NCBI RefSeq assembly: GCF_009727055.1
Contig: NC_052357.1
Span: 5,680,964 to 5,744,963 of the forward strand
Source of the DNA: Benincasa hispida
Taxonomy: Eukaryota > Streptophyta > Magnoliopsida > Cucurbitales > Cucurbitaceae
DNA: 64,000 nt
Direction of reading: 5' to 3'
Shown: one piece after another, positions 1 through 11,351 of the stretch
Position numbering within the stretch: the stretch's first letter is position 1
How the letters are laid out: every line of letters begins with the position of its first letter
Translations under genes and position numbers: made by a program
The notes under the pieces: generated by a model
The model's database searches: none
Seen by the model: the letters and a program-made list of their open reading frames with translations, nothing else
Told to the model about the DNA's origin: nothing

Positions 1-606
1 ACAATTTATTGTAAAATGCTACAAACGAAGTGATCCTGATTCGTTCATGTAGTGACATGAGGAGCGGGGGCGTCCTATTTAATGAGTTTGCATAAGATCA
101 GACCAAGAAATAAGTCACTTTTACTTTATAACATTGTTTACTCTTTAAAACTACTGCTTCAAATCGATGACCTAGGTAACTCGACCTTAATCCTGGGCTA
201 ATTATGAACTCCTATTTATTCGGGATCATCCTTAGATTTGCATAGGTGAAGATTGGCTCAACAGCGTCGACTCAATAAGCCTCCCATTTCGGGGGTAAGA
301 TCGGGTAGATAGTTAGGGACATAAGATGCATGATGGAATTTACACCTATCTTATTTAGGGATAGTAGAGAGGTTGTTCTCTTAAGTATTGAATCCAGGTC
401 TTGAACCAAGGGGCCCACCCTTTCATTGTCCCAAGAGGGACTCGGTTTAGTAATTGGATCACAAAACAATTGTTCATTAGAGGATCAGTGAAACTTAAGG
501 AGCAAGATGTAATTTCAGGGGTAAAATAGCATTTGACCCAACCGTTATTACGAACAACCTGTGAATGGTCGACTTACTAATTATGGTCAAATCAAGTGGA
601 CATAAA
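1..606 (+). repeat. Copia-type LTR fragment, left part, interrupted
   Basis: This is the middle of a roughly 2-kb LTR whose first part lies outside the window. It aligns by eye with 900-1510 and 3650-4260: the same landmarks follow in order (the aatgctacaa block, the gcggggg...cctat block, a 'gaactcct' block, an 'aatgaacaatt' block). It stops at 606 and its sequence resumes at 2651, so the LTR at 607-2650 was inserted into it. The short ORF on the minus strand here is a by-product. Confidence 0.75.
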
Positions 607-2650
607 TATTGGGGTTGATGCCTTAAATCTCGTAATGTCCTGTAGTTTGTAAACATCTGTATGAACAAATGTTTTGTGATTTATAATGTAAGATATTTTA
701 TTCACTTTAGTCTATGAAATATGAGATATTTTAGTTGCATCATTAACCACAAACCAATAAACTAAGATCCATGGTTATCGTTGTAACTTAAGTATGTATG
801 TGGAGACATACAAGTGGATCGTGCTTTAAGTGATAACCTAAATGGTCTGTAGTATATGGATAAAGGAGGGAAACCATATCCTGGTGACACTATGACTGTG
901 GTCCGCTTTGTAGGTGTTACAAATGTTGTAAAGTGCTACAACTTGTCTGATCTGATCATTCGTTTATTAGACATGCGAGCGGGGACGCTCTATATAAAGG
1001 AGTTTGTATAAGACCGAACCATGAAATGTTTAGTTTCGTTATATAATGTCGTTCATGACAGAGACTTTCATTTCACTAGGATGACCATAGTAACATGACC
1101 TTAATCCTGAGTGAGTTGTGAACTCCTGCCTATGACGGCGGTTCTTTTATTTGCATGGATGCGAGTGGCCAGATTGCCGACTCAAACCTACCACTTTGGG
1201 GATTCGTCTGATTGGAGAGCTGAGAACTCAACTACACAAGACGGAATTCACTTCTTCCCCGAAGCAGGGGTAAGTAGATAAATTGCTCCCTTAAAGGCTG
1301 ATTCCAGAGTTTGAACAATGTGGCGCCATACCTTCTCTTAGCCCAAAAAAGGTTTAGTCATAGTAGGACTATGATATATTGTTCATTAGAGAAATCAGTG
1401 GTACTTAAGAAGTTAGATGTGACTATAGGGGCAAAAAAACAAATTGGCCCAACTATATTTACGATTGATTTGTGAAGGGTCATCGTACTATTGATTGGTT
1501 ATATCTGATGGACACAGAAATATATTTGTAGTGCGAAGAGTGTAGCTGTCAATCTTTAGTGGGGTGCCTGGCAGTTAACAGATGGTGGATATTGTGATTA
1601 AAGAGTTTAGTAAGTTATTCATGTACCATTAGAGCTTCAAGCTACAAGTCTATAAGGTCCCTTTGGTAGCTCAATGGATTCATGTTGAGAATAAGTTGTT
1701 GGGTTAGTTTGAAGTGCTCAAATTAACAAAAGGGAATTTGATTATATATATGATATAATTAAATTAATTCAATTATATGTGATATAATTGATATAATGTA
1801 TTTGATATATTATTTGATTGGAGGAATTAATATAAATATGATTTATATTAAATGCCATAAAGGAGAAAAAGAATTATAGTTTATATGTTGCATATGATGT
1901 AATATTAAAACTATAGGTTATAAATATAATATGATAAATTAGTTATTATATTTATTTATAATAAATTAATTATGAGATAATTGATTTTAGTTTTTTCTCC
2001 AATAATCGACTTAGTGGTTGGTTATACATGGTTTATGACCAACTGATGGATAAAGAAGAAAAAGAGTTTTTCATTATTCATTCCATACAACACATGGATC
2101 GAGTGATCATTTTCATATTCAAGAGAGTAAACAATTGTCATCGAGTTTACTATACGATAGTTACTCGTTACTAAATGATCGAGTACTCAAATCTATATGA
2201 TAAGCCTATTCCTTCTGTGGCATACTCGATCGTTTAGTTCCTCTATCCCTCTACCCAAATCCATATAGAGCCCACACCTCCTAGATTCTCACTCCGAGAA
2301 TACCAAAGTAGTATTGTGGTAGTGTTGAATTTCGTTCGAGGGTCGAGGATCGAGGATCGAGTTTTACTCGATTGTGATCGAGGTTTTTCCAGGTAGTGTT
2401 ATTTGTTGGTTTGATCGTTGCGTTTGTGTTGTTGGATGCATTGGTGTTCGATCGAGGGAAATACTAAAAGAAAAGGATTCTTCAAAGGTATTGTACTCGA
2501 TCCTTTGTTTGTTCATTTAAGAAGCATGTTGTAATTTAGTCTTTGATGCATAAATGTTATGTTTGATTGTAAATGTTCATGTTCTTTCACAATGGAATTT
2601 GGAACAATCCACTTTCGCTCATCGGTTCTCTAAATTTAGAGTTTTTTCAA
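607..2650 (+). mobile_element. Solo LTR (about 2.04 kb) nested in another LTR
   Basis: It starts with tattggggttgatgcc, a one-base variant of the tgttggggttgatgcc start seen at 3376, and ends near tttttcaaga. The host LTR reads 'ggacataaa' before it and 'aatatatctacagtg' after it, which joins into the continuous block 'ggacacagaaatatatctgtagtg' order seen in the copy at 4240-4280. No internal retrotransposon coding is present, so it is a solo LTR. An exact target duplication cannot be defined at the degenerate ends. Confidence 0.7.
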
Positions 2651-3375
2651 GAAATATATCTACAGTGAGGAGAATGCAACTATCGAGCTATAGTAGTCTG
2701 TCTCGGTAGTTAACGAATATTGATTAATTCGGTCTAAAGAGTTTAGCCAATTAATCTCAAATCGTTAGAACTCATGACCTGTAGGTCTATAAGGTCCCTC
2801 TCTTAGCTCGTAAACCTTGGATTAGTGAATTGAGTATTTTTGAAATGTTCAAAATCGAAATAAAGGTTTCAATTTGAAGTGTTCAAATTGAAAGTAGGGT
2901 TTGAATTTGAAATGTTCAATTTCAAATTAGGGTTTGGATAATTATATTCGATATAATTAACATTTAATCTTATTGAAATTAAACGAAATTGGATAATTTA
3001 ATATATTTAAATATTGATTACATGAATAGGATTTATGTTTAAAATTAGGTGTTTGGTTAATTTAATATATGATATTAAATTTTTATCTAATTAATTAAAT
3101 TTGTTTAATTAATTAAAATCAAATTAATTTTCAATTTTCAATTCAATTTTAGAAATTTAATATTGGAATTGATTGATTTTTAATTAAATAAAAAGAAATT
3201 GAAAATTAATATTTTAGTTTGTAGAAAAATCCACAAAATGAGTTGCTTGGTGGATTAATCCTAAATTCAAGACCTATCCCATTATGAAAATATAAATCGA
3301 AGTGTCAAAATGCTACCTCCTTAAGTGCTTGCATGTATATGATACATGAAAAGCTCCTAATTTCTGAGATGGAGG
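2651..3375 (+). repeat. Copia-type LTR fragment, right part, plus short unassigned tail
   Basis: This continues the interrupted LTR from 1-606, with the 'gacctgtaggtctataaggtccct' type block seen also near 1650 and 4380, cut short here. From about 3200 to 3375 similarity to the other copies fades. The last ten bases, gagatggagg, are purine-rich and sit directly before the LTR at 3376, as a polypurine tract would. No coding sequence is visible. Confidence 0.6.
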
Positions 3376-5357
3376 TGTTGGGGTTGATGCCCTAAATCTC
3401 GTAATATCCTATAGTTTGTAATTATAATGTATAAACATTTTATTATAAATATTTGATATTTTCTTTCAAAATTAGTTGCATTAACCATAAATCAATAAAC
3501 TAACATCCAAGGTTATCTTGTAGCTTAAATGTATATATAAAAACATACAGATGTATCATTTTTTAAGTAATAACCTAAATGGTCTGTAGTAGATGGATAA
3601 GGCTGGATACCTCATTCTGGTAACATTATGAGTATGAGCCGCTTTATAGGTGTTACAATTATTGTAAAGTGCTACAAATGATCTGATCCTTATCATTTAT
3701 GTGAATACATGTAAGCGGGGATACTCTATACAAAGGAGTTTGTATAAGACTGGATCACGAAGTATTTAGTCTCATTATATAGTGTTATTCGTAATAAAGA
3801 CTTACATTTCATCAGGATGACCATAGGTAACATGACCTAAATCCTGAGTGAGTTATGAACTCCTATCTTTGAGGATGGTTCTTTAATTTGTATGGGTGAG
3901 AGTGGCCAGATTGCCGACTCAACAAATCTACCATTTTGAGGATTCATTTGATTGGGGAGCTGGGAACCTACACAAGATGGAATTCAGTTCTTCTCCAATG
4001 TCGAGACCAATAGATAAACTGCTCCCTTAAGATTTGATACCAGGGCTTGAACAATGTGGCGCTACACCTTCTCCTGGCCCAAGAGGGGTAAAATCATAGT
4101 TGAACTATGATTTATTGTTATTTAGAGGAATCAATGGTACTTAAGAAGTTAGATGTAACTATTGGGGCAAAACGGTAATTTTGGCCTAGTTGTACTTACG
4201 AGCAATTTGTGAAGGGTCATCGTACTGTTGATTAGTTATATCGAATGGACACAGAAATATATCTGTAGTGCAAAGAGTGCAACTATCGCTTTTAAGTTGA
4301 ATGTTGAATAGTTAACGGATGATGAATAATTTAATTAAACAGTTTAATTAATTATTGACGTATCATTGAAGCTTCAAGCTACAGGTCCATGAAGTCCCCT
4401 CGGTAGCTCAATAGAACTAAATGTAAATCAGTTTTTGGATTAATTTGAATTGTTCAAATTAATTGAGTGAATTAATTATATATGATATAATTAGTTAATT
4501 TTAATTATATGTGATATAATTACTATAATGTATTTGATACATTATAATATTAAGTATTTATGAGAGAAAATAAATATTTGAATATGATTCAAATATTAAT
4601 TATATGAATTGGATTCATATAATTAAATTTAATGTAAATGTGGTTTATATCAAAAGTCATTGGTGAGAAAAAATTTGAATCTATAAACTATATTGTATTT
4701 GATACAATATTAAAACTATAGGTTATATGTTATATTTGATATAACATATAGTTTAATATATGTTATATGATAAGGTAGTTATTATATTAATATATATTAA
4801 ATTATTTATTTAATTAAATATATTAATTAATATTAAATTATTTTTATATTAATTAAGGGAGAGAGTTGTGACTCCCTCCCCCTTTTCTCTCCTAATTGTG
4901 GAAGTGCGAGACTTAATGGTCAGTTCTTCTTCTTCGTGCAAAAACACACAGGGTTAAGGTTTGTACAATGTTCTCTATAGAATTCCCCTATCTCTCTTCC
5001 TCTCAATATCTTTCTTTTCCTCAAAATTGAAAATAGCCAAAGCACTCATTCCTTCTAGGTTCTCTATCTGAGGATACCAAGGTCGCCGTTCATGGTAGTG
5101 TTTGGGGATTCCATTAAAGATCGTCTTCAAAGGTAAAAGTTTATGAAACCTTAATCTATTTATGTTTTTGTTTTTTTAGCATTTTGTATATTTTATAATT
5201 AAATGCATGATCGTTCTTATTCCCTCTGTAAAATTTTCAATTTTTAAAAATTGGGATTTGGGAGATCCGCTTCCGCTCAAAGAATCCTTTAGTTAGGGTT
5301 TCTTTAGGAGGGAAGTAGGTTGCTAGATTTTTTTTATTTGTTGCAAAAATTCTAACA
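3376..5357 (+). mobile_element. Copia-type LTR, 1982 bp, possibly a 3' LTR
   Basis: It is a full-length LTR bounded by tgttgg and ctaaca (TG...CA). A purine run gagatggagg lies immediately upstream, so it may be the 3' LTR of an element whose body is gone. The five-base flanks (ggagg and ctctc) do not match, so a simple solo-LTR insertion is not supported. Its 1982-bp length agrees with the reverse-strand copies at 8476-10447 (1972 bp) and 21241-23201 (1961 bp). Confidence 0.75.
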
Positions 5358-5640
5358 CTCTCTCAAACCCTCTAAAAACACTCACTAAATTCATTTCAAG
5401 TCTGAGTTCCACCAGTCTCAATCCAAGTTAGAGAATAGTAAAGAAATCTCTTAGTGGTCTACTGTTGATTTGAAAGCTCAGTTCGTGGAGAGGAGCAAGG
5501 ATCAAGTGGATTTTTTCAAAGATATTAGTTCTTGAAACCCTCTTCTTTTAAATATGTTTTAGCATACTTTTGAAACTCGAATTAAGTGTAATTAGAGTGC
5601 TTATTGATTTTGATTGCTTCTGTGTTATGCTTGTACATTC
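5358..5640 (+). repeat. LTR-like U5 fragment
   Basis: This is a pyrimidine-rich stretch followed by 'gaaaccctcttcttttaaatatg', cut here for length, resembling the transcribed end of copia LTRs (compare 5100-5170). No ORF or terminal motif is visible, so assignment rests on layout similarity only. Confidence 0.35.
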
Positions 5641-5818
5641 CATCAATATAATATATATATATATGATAAAGTGATTATTATATAATTATATATTTTTAAT
5701 TAAATTAAAATTGTATTAATTTAATTTGAATTTAATAAATAAGGGAGTTATAACTCCCTCCCCTGTTTTTCCTCTCTTTACAGAACGTGAGAGTGGGAAG
5801 TTTTTACGAGATCATTTT
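5641..5818 (+). repeat. Short LTR fragment
   Basis: It contains an AT-rich run followed by 'gggagttataactccctccc', which matches the 'gggagagagttgtgactccc' block at 4858-4880 of the LTR at 3376-5357. It abuts the truncated end of copia A. It is probably a broken LTR piece. Confidence 0.5.
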
Positions 5819-5819
5819 C

Positions 5820-6790
5820 GTAAATATTGAAGTCCTTGGAAGATAGCTTAAACCGTTGACCCATAGGAGTAGTTATCGATTTAGCATTAGACATATTAAA
5901 CATGTCAAGTACCTTTCGAGTATAATGACATTGAATAAGAATAATTCCTCCCTACTTCTCTATCTTTTGATCTCCATACTTAGGATTCTTTTAGCTGAAC
6001 CTAGGTCCATTTCAAATTTAGCCTTCGATTGATCCTTAATTTCATTCAGCTCTGACATACTTTTCCCTGCCAACATCATGCCATCTACATATAACAATAA
6101 GTAGATTAGACTACCATTGATAAGCTTCTTGTAATAAACACAAGCATCATAAAGGCTTCTCACAAAACTTATTTTGCTGATGAAGACATCAAACCTCTTA
6201 TACCAGCACCTATGAGATTGCTTTAGTCCATATAGTGATTTATTCAGCTTACAAACAAGTTTTGTCTTCCCTCGAACCTCAAAACCTTAGGACGCTCCAT
6301 ATAGAGTTCCTCCTCCAAGCTTCCATATAGGAAAGTTGTAGTATCCATTTGTTCTAATTCAAGGTCTTCACAGGCCACAATAGAAAGAAGAACACTAATT
6401 GATGCGTGCTCCCTCTTTCTGCTTAAAACCCTTGGCAACAAGCCTGGCTTTATATTTCACTTCTCAATTGTTTTCTCCCAAGTTTTTCTTTTTATAAACC
6501 CACTTACAAGGAATGACTCCTTTGTTAAGTGTTTTATCAGTCAGCTTCCACGTATTATTTTTATAAAGTGAGTCAATTTCACTCTTCATAGCTGCAAGCC
6601 ATTCATTTTTCTCTTCATTGTTAAAGGCTTCCTCAAAGGTGTTAGGTTCTTCACTGTCATCATCAATAGAATGATTAGAAATGCAATGAGCCTTTGCAAA
6701 TCTATAAGGGAGTCTAGTGGTCCTTCTTTCTTTGTCTCTTAAAAAAATATAGTCTTCTAGATTCTCAGTCCGCCTTTCAGTTCTTACTTT
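5820..6790 (-). pseudogene. Copia element A: reverse transcriptase, degenerate
   Basis: The minus strand carries Ty1/copia reverse transcriptase in pieces. 6441-6244 has the LLSIVACEDLELEQMD block and the 'TTFLYGSLEEELYME' block. 6163-5960 has the active-site segment read as LLLYVDGMMLAGKS. The usual motif is YVDDM, so the second catalytic aspartate is replaced by glycine. The pieces lie in different frames with stops between them. The region ends at about 5820, so RNase H, the polypurine tract and the 3' LTR are missing. A source of active enzyme is excluded. Confidence 0.85.
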
Positions 6791-7880
6791 AGAGGTGCTT
6801 GAAACATCTGAGGGTTTTCATTGTTCATCTGTTGTTACAGAGGTTTCAATTCTAGAATGAACTTCAACATTTGATCTAGAAGAAGGGTAAAACTGATCTT
6901 CCTTGGTTGTTTGCCTTACTGTTTCATAATCCATATAGGACTCATTCTCCTTCAAGATTACATCTCTGCTAATTAGACTTCTATTGGAGCTTAAATCCAA
7001 AAACTTGAAGCCTTTTACTCCTTCAGGATACCTTATGAACATGCATGTCATAGCTCTAGGTTCCAACTTGGTTACTTATTATGAACATAGGTAGTGCATA
7101 CAAAAGGCTTTAGGATTGAAAAATTAGGGGGGGTGTTCCTCTCCATTTTTCTTCAAGAGTTTGCATATCAATAGAAACACTGGGGCTTCTGTTGATTATA
7201 AAGGTTGCTACGGCTAGAGCTTCTGCCCAAAAATCTTTTGCTACTTTTGCTTCAGACAACATGCACCTAACCCTTTCTATCAATGTTCTATTCATTCTCT
7301 TTGCAACTTCATTATGTTGAGGAGTATAGGTTGTTATCCTGTGTCTTCTTATTCCACACTCAACAAAAAAAGAGTTAAAATTATTTTCTAGAAATTCTAG
7401 GCCATTATCAGTTGTGAAGAATTTAATTCTCCTATAAGTTTCAGCTTTTATTTTGGTCTTCCAGTTTTTAAAACATTTAAAGGTCTGATATTTATATTTA
7501 AGAGAATAAGTCTACACTTTTCTAGAAAATTCATCAATAAGAGATAGAAAATACTTGAAACTTCCCCAGGAAGGAGTTGTTGCAGGGCCCCATAGGCCTC
7601 CATGAATATAATCAAGGATGACGTTGGTAGAATGAACTCCTCTTGTGAACTTCATTCTCTTGGACTTCCCAAGTACACAATGTTCACAAAAACCAAGTCT
7701 TTTAGTAGCTCTAGACTGAATCAAACATCGCTTCAAGAGTTCATTTAAACCTCTTTCACTAATGTGTGAAAGTCTTCGATGCCACAACTCAAATTCACTG
7801 TCCTTCTCAATTTCTGATAGTAGGGCATACTTGGGTTGATTGACCTTCTTCAAAACATATAGTCCATCAATTTTCTTTCT
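6791..7880 (-). pseudogene. Copia element A: GAG-pre-integrase and integrase, degenerate
   Basis: Minus-strand translation of 7853-7512 gives the GAG-pre-integrase landmark LWHRRLSHISERGLNEL, the zinc-site pair CEHCVLGKSKR and then the integrase core with GLWGPA and LIDEFSRK. 7295-7110 continues with MNRTLIERVRCML and ALAVATFIINRSPS. 7066-6818 holds the tail (EPRAMTCMFIRYPEG, then a linker). Frames change between the pieces and a tryptophan-to-stop type break follows the first ORF. It is continuous with the reverse transcriptase downstream, as expected for copia order (protease, integrase, reverse transcriptase). Confidence 0.85.
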
Positions 7881-8350
7881 AACAAGGATTGTTCTCCCCT
7901 ATTTCTCTATCTACAAAGCATTTCTTTCTCCAATGAATGTACAACCCTAGTCATTAGGCATGCCAAAAGAGATGAGATTTTTCTTAAGTTTTGGAACATG
8001 CCTAACATCTCTTAAAACTACTTCCCTGTTGTCTGAGAGTTTAACACTAAACCTCTACCAATGATCTCACACCCATTGTTATTCCCCATGTAAATTGAGT
8101 CTCCTTCCCCTAATTTGTAATCAACAAATTAACTCCTTTTGGAAGTCATATAAAAGGTACATCCTCAGTCTAAGAACCTGTCTCCTCCTTAGTTTCAGAG
8201 TCCATGACTTTCTTGTTTGTATCAGCAAGAACCTCAGTGTAATAGGTTTTCTCTCCAGCAGGTCTTTGATTTTTCCCATGCTCCCTTGACTTCCTTTGAT
8301 CATCACTTATGAAATCTCTATTTATGATTGAATCATCTCTGCCATATGAC
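7881..8350 (-). pseudogene. Copia element A: protease region remnant
   Basis: The stretch lies where the copia protease belongs. Minus-strand translation shows many stops and the typical post-protease text (near 8090-7900, a segment ending in a GLYVL-like block that leads into the GAG-pre-integrase part). The usual catalytic D-S-G/A motif is not visible, so the catalytic part is either deleted or mutated beyond recognition. Confidence 0.5.
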
Positions 8351-8475
8351 TTATATCTTCTGTACATTTATTCTCTGATGTTTTCCCCTTTCAGGACAAT
8401 TTCTCTTGAAATGCTCTTCCTTATGGTAGACAAAGCATTTCAATGCTCTCTTCTCTCTATGCACTTTCTGATTCT
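8351..8475 (-). pseudogene. Copia element A: gag zinc knuckle end, separated by insertion
   Basis: Minus strand reads KCFVYHKEEHFKRNCPERG. This is the CCHC nucleic-acid binding knuckle of gag with the second cysteine replaced by tyrosine (C-x2-Y-x4-H-x4-C). It is the C-terminal end of the gag fragment found at 10448-11048. The two are separated by the LTR at 8476-10447. Confidence 0.75.
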
Positions 8476-10447
8476 TGTTGAAAGTGAAAGAACAGTGAAG
8501 TTCCATTGCGGAAGTGGGGATGGTTCTCAATTTTTATTTTTTTTTTTTAAAAAAAACAAAATTTATAGAACCCAATATTATGCAAAACACAAAAATTTTA
8601 CAGCATGCAAAATAAAATAGAAGATAAAAGGGTTAGGAAAATCTTATTCTTGAAGAACAATTTCTTCATGGAATCTTTCGAACCGTCACGAACCTTCTTG
8701 AAAACATGATTTCCAAAAATTGTAGCAAATCAAATGGCCACCACCACAAGAATACCTATGTATTCTCTGTAGGGCAAGAAAATACTAAAAAGTGTGTGAG
8801 CTTTGAGATTTTTGAAAGAAGGAGAGAAGATTTAGAGATGAGAAATTCTTTTGTAGGGAGATCTGAAAAAGAAAACCACACTAACCTTCTCTGTGAAGAA
8901 GAAGAAGATCAATCGTTGAAAAAAAAACATCACTCACCACAATCTGATGAGAGAAATAAGGGGAGGGATGTTATTTCCTTCCCTTTAAGTTTAAAATTAA
9001 AAAATAATTTTAATTTAAATAAATATATATTATACATATAATAACTAATTTATTATATATATAAAACTATATGTTATATCATATATAACACATAACATGT
9101 AGTTTTTATATTGTATCAAATATAGTATAACCTATAGTTTTTAATTCTCTCATCAATACATGGTATTTAATATAAATCACATTTATACTAAATTTAGTTA
9201 TATGAATCTCATCCATATAATTAATATTTGAATCATATTCAAATTTAATTCCTCTCTAAATAAACTTTATACTATAATGTATCAAATACATTATATTAAT
9301 TATATCATATATAAATAATTTAAATTAGTTATATCACATATAATTAATTCCCTCAATTAATTTAAAAAATTCAAATTAATCCAAAATTAATTCACAATAA
9401 TCCTTGTTGAGCTACAGATGGGATCTTATGGACTTATAGATTGAAACTTCAATGGCACTTGAATAATTAATTAAACTCCTTTAATTAAATTATTCAACAT
9501 CCATTAACTGCCGGTCATTCCACTAAAATTGACAGCTGCATTCTTCGCACTACATATATATTTCTGTGTCCATTGGATATAACCAATCAACAATGCGATG
9601 ACCCTTCACAAATTGCTCGTAAGTACAATTGGGCCAAAATTACCGTTTTGTCCCTATAGCTACATCTAACTCCTTAAATACCATCGATCCCTCTAATGAA
9701 CAATAAGTCATAGTCCAACTATGACCAAATCCCTCTCGGGCCAAGGGAGGGTGTGCCTCTACATTGTTCGAGTCTCGAAATCAGCCCTTAAAGGAGCAAT
9801 TTACCCACTTACCCAGACGTTAAGGAAAGATGAATTTCGTCTTGTGTAGTTGTGTTCCCAGCTCCCCAATCAGACGAATCCCCAAAATGGTAGGCTTATT
9901 GAGTTGGTGATCTTGCCATTTTCACTCATACAAATCAAAGGACCGCTTTCATAGGCTGGAGTTCACAACTCACTCAGGATTCAGGTCATGTCACCTATGG
10001 TCATCCGAGTTAAATGTAAGTCTTTATATTAACGGTGTTATATAATGAGACTATTCATTTCGTGGTCCGGTCTTATACAAACTCCTTTGTATAAAATACC
10101 CTTGATCACATGTCTCCGCATGAATGATCAGGATCAGATCATTTATAGCACTTTACAACAATTGTAACATCTACAATGCGGGTTTTATTTGTAGTGTCAC
10201 CAAAATAAGGTACCAAACCTTATCCATATACTACAGACCATTTAGGTTATCACTTAAACATGATCCATCTGTATGTTTCTACATATATGATTAAGCTACA
10301 GATGATAACATTGGATGTTAGTTTATTGGTTTGTGGGTTAATGCTACTAAATGTCGAATAAAACATCTCATATTTTATTAAATAAATAAAATATTTGTAC
10401 ATTACAAATACAAACTACATAACCTATTTAGGACATCAACCTCAACA
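8476..10447 (-). mobile_element. LTR of the 2-kb copia family, inserted in copia A gag
   Basis: It is the reverse complement of the LTR family at 3376-5357. Its minus-strand start (tgttgaggttgatgtcc) is at 10447 and its end (...ctttcaaca) at 8476, 1972 bp in all. It separates the two gag parts of copia A. The five-base flanks (attct and aaaat) do not match, so either the target duplication has decayed or a small rearrangement followed. No coding is contained. The + strand ORFs near 8309-9041 are by-products of this LTR. Confidence 0.8.
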
Positions 10448-11048
10448 AAAATAGCTCTTCTTAAACTATTCCTGCCTTTAGAGAACAGAGACTCAACACC
10501 ATGAACACTCTTTCCTTCTACTTGAAACTCTAATTCTCTACTTAGGGCTATAATGATAGTGTCTAATATCACAGTCTCTCTTCCATACTTCAGAGCTTTT
10601 TTTACCTCTTTATAGGTAACATGTAGTAAGGCAGCTTCACTTTCAGCTCCTAATTTCTCCCCAGATTGATTAAATTCATTTGTAAGTTTCTTGAATTCAT
10701 ATAGATTCTCATTCAAGGACTTGGAGTGATTCATTTAAAAGGAGAAAAGCCTTTCCCGAATATACAGTTTGTTAGGAAGGTTCTTCTTGTCATAGAGAGC
10801 CTTTAATTTCTCTGAAACTTCATGTGCAATATTTTCATTTATGACTTGTTTGAGGGCACTGTCAGAAATATTAAGTATTAGAGTTCCATGAGCAATTTCT
10901 TCCATATTCTACTTATCTTCAGCACTTAAAGAGGGAGGCAGAAACTTTGGATTATCCAAAGCTTTCAGGGCCTTTTGTGGTTTTTTGTCCATAGTGCAAA
11001 ATTTTCAACTCTATCGAACTTCTCATTTTCGAATATAGCAGTGGCCAT
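10448..11048 (-). pseudogene. Copia element A: gag, N-terminal and central part
   Basis: The likely gag start is an ATG on the minus strand at 11048 (MATAIFENEKFDRVENFALW). Further on come an ALKQVINENIAHEVSEKL block, then 10734-10448 with LYEFKKLTNEFNQSGEKLG and the YGRETVILDTIIIALSREL block, all typical of copia capsid (UBN2-like) proteins. At least three in-frame stops are visible. It ends where the LTR insertion at 10447 begins. The capsid is therefore non-functional. Confidence 0.8.
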
Positions 11049-11171
11049 CCCAAGAACTTTAAGAATCGGACTTGTACTGTCTCAAGAATTTCAAGAAACT
11101 AATCTATTATTTCTCAAGAGCTTCAAGAAACTGATATGAGATTTCAAGAAATTCCAAGAAGCTATCCTAAT

Positions 11172-11183
11172 GCTCTGATACCA
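11172..11183 (-). other. Copia element A primer-binding site
   Basis: Minus strand reads tggtatcagagc, the standard copia primer-binding site complementary to the 3' end of initiator methionine tRNA. It follows the LTR end (tgttttatca) after two bases. This fixes 11186 as the LTR boundary and the element's orientation. Confidence 0.9.
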
Positions 11184-11185
11184 GT

Positions 11186-11316
11186 TGATAAAACAGGCCC
11201 AAGAGAAAAAGAAGATTTTCCAGACCCAACGACAAGCCTTTAATTCAGTTGATCTGAAATACTTTTTTTTTTAAAAAAAAAAGTTGTCGTGCGTGGTTAG
11301 GTTTGTGCCATGTCGT
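11186..11316 (-). mobile_element. Copia element A 5' LTR, inner (U5) part
   Basis: This is the sequence directly next to the primer-binding site, so it is the end of the 5' LTR. It is cut at 11316 by the gypsy element. The rest lies at 28083-28594. The joined LTR would be about 643 bp with ends tgttga and ttatca (TG...CA). This is inferred from the shared gypsy target duplication. Confidence 0.75.
11312..11316. repeat. Left target-site duplication of gypsy element A (gtcgt)
   Basis: The bases gtcgt before the LTR start tgataac match gtcgc at 28078-28082 in four of five positions, the difference being a C/T transition. Confidence 0.75.
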
Positions 11317-11351
11317 TGATAACGGGCAGAAATGCACTCTGCCCGTTATCA
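11317..11351 (+). repeat. Perfect 14-bp inverted repeat at the LTR tip
   Basis: tgataacgggcaga, a seven-base spacer aatgcac, then tctgcccgttatca, the exact reverse complement. The other two full copies (12913 and 26421) keep only the outer seven-base arms tgataac/gttatca because eight bases (tctgcccg) are absent. Confidence 0.9.

Noticed and set aside
11312..11351. A Rho-independent type terminator suggested by the hairpin.
   Set aside because: The genome is eukaryotic and the hairpin is the terminal sequence of an LTR, with no T-run after it.
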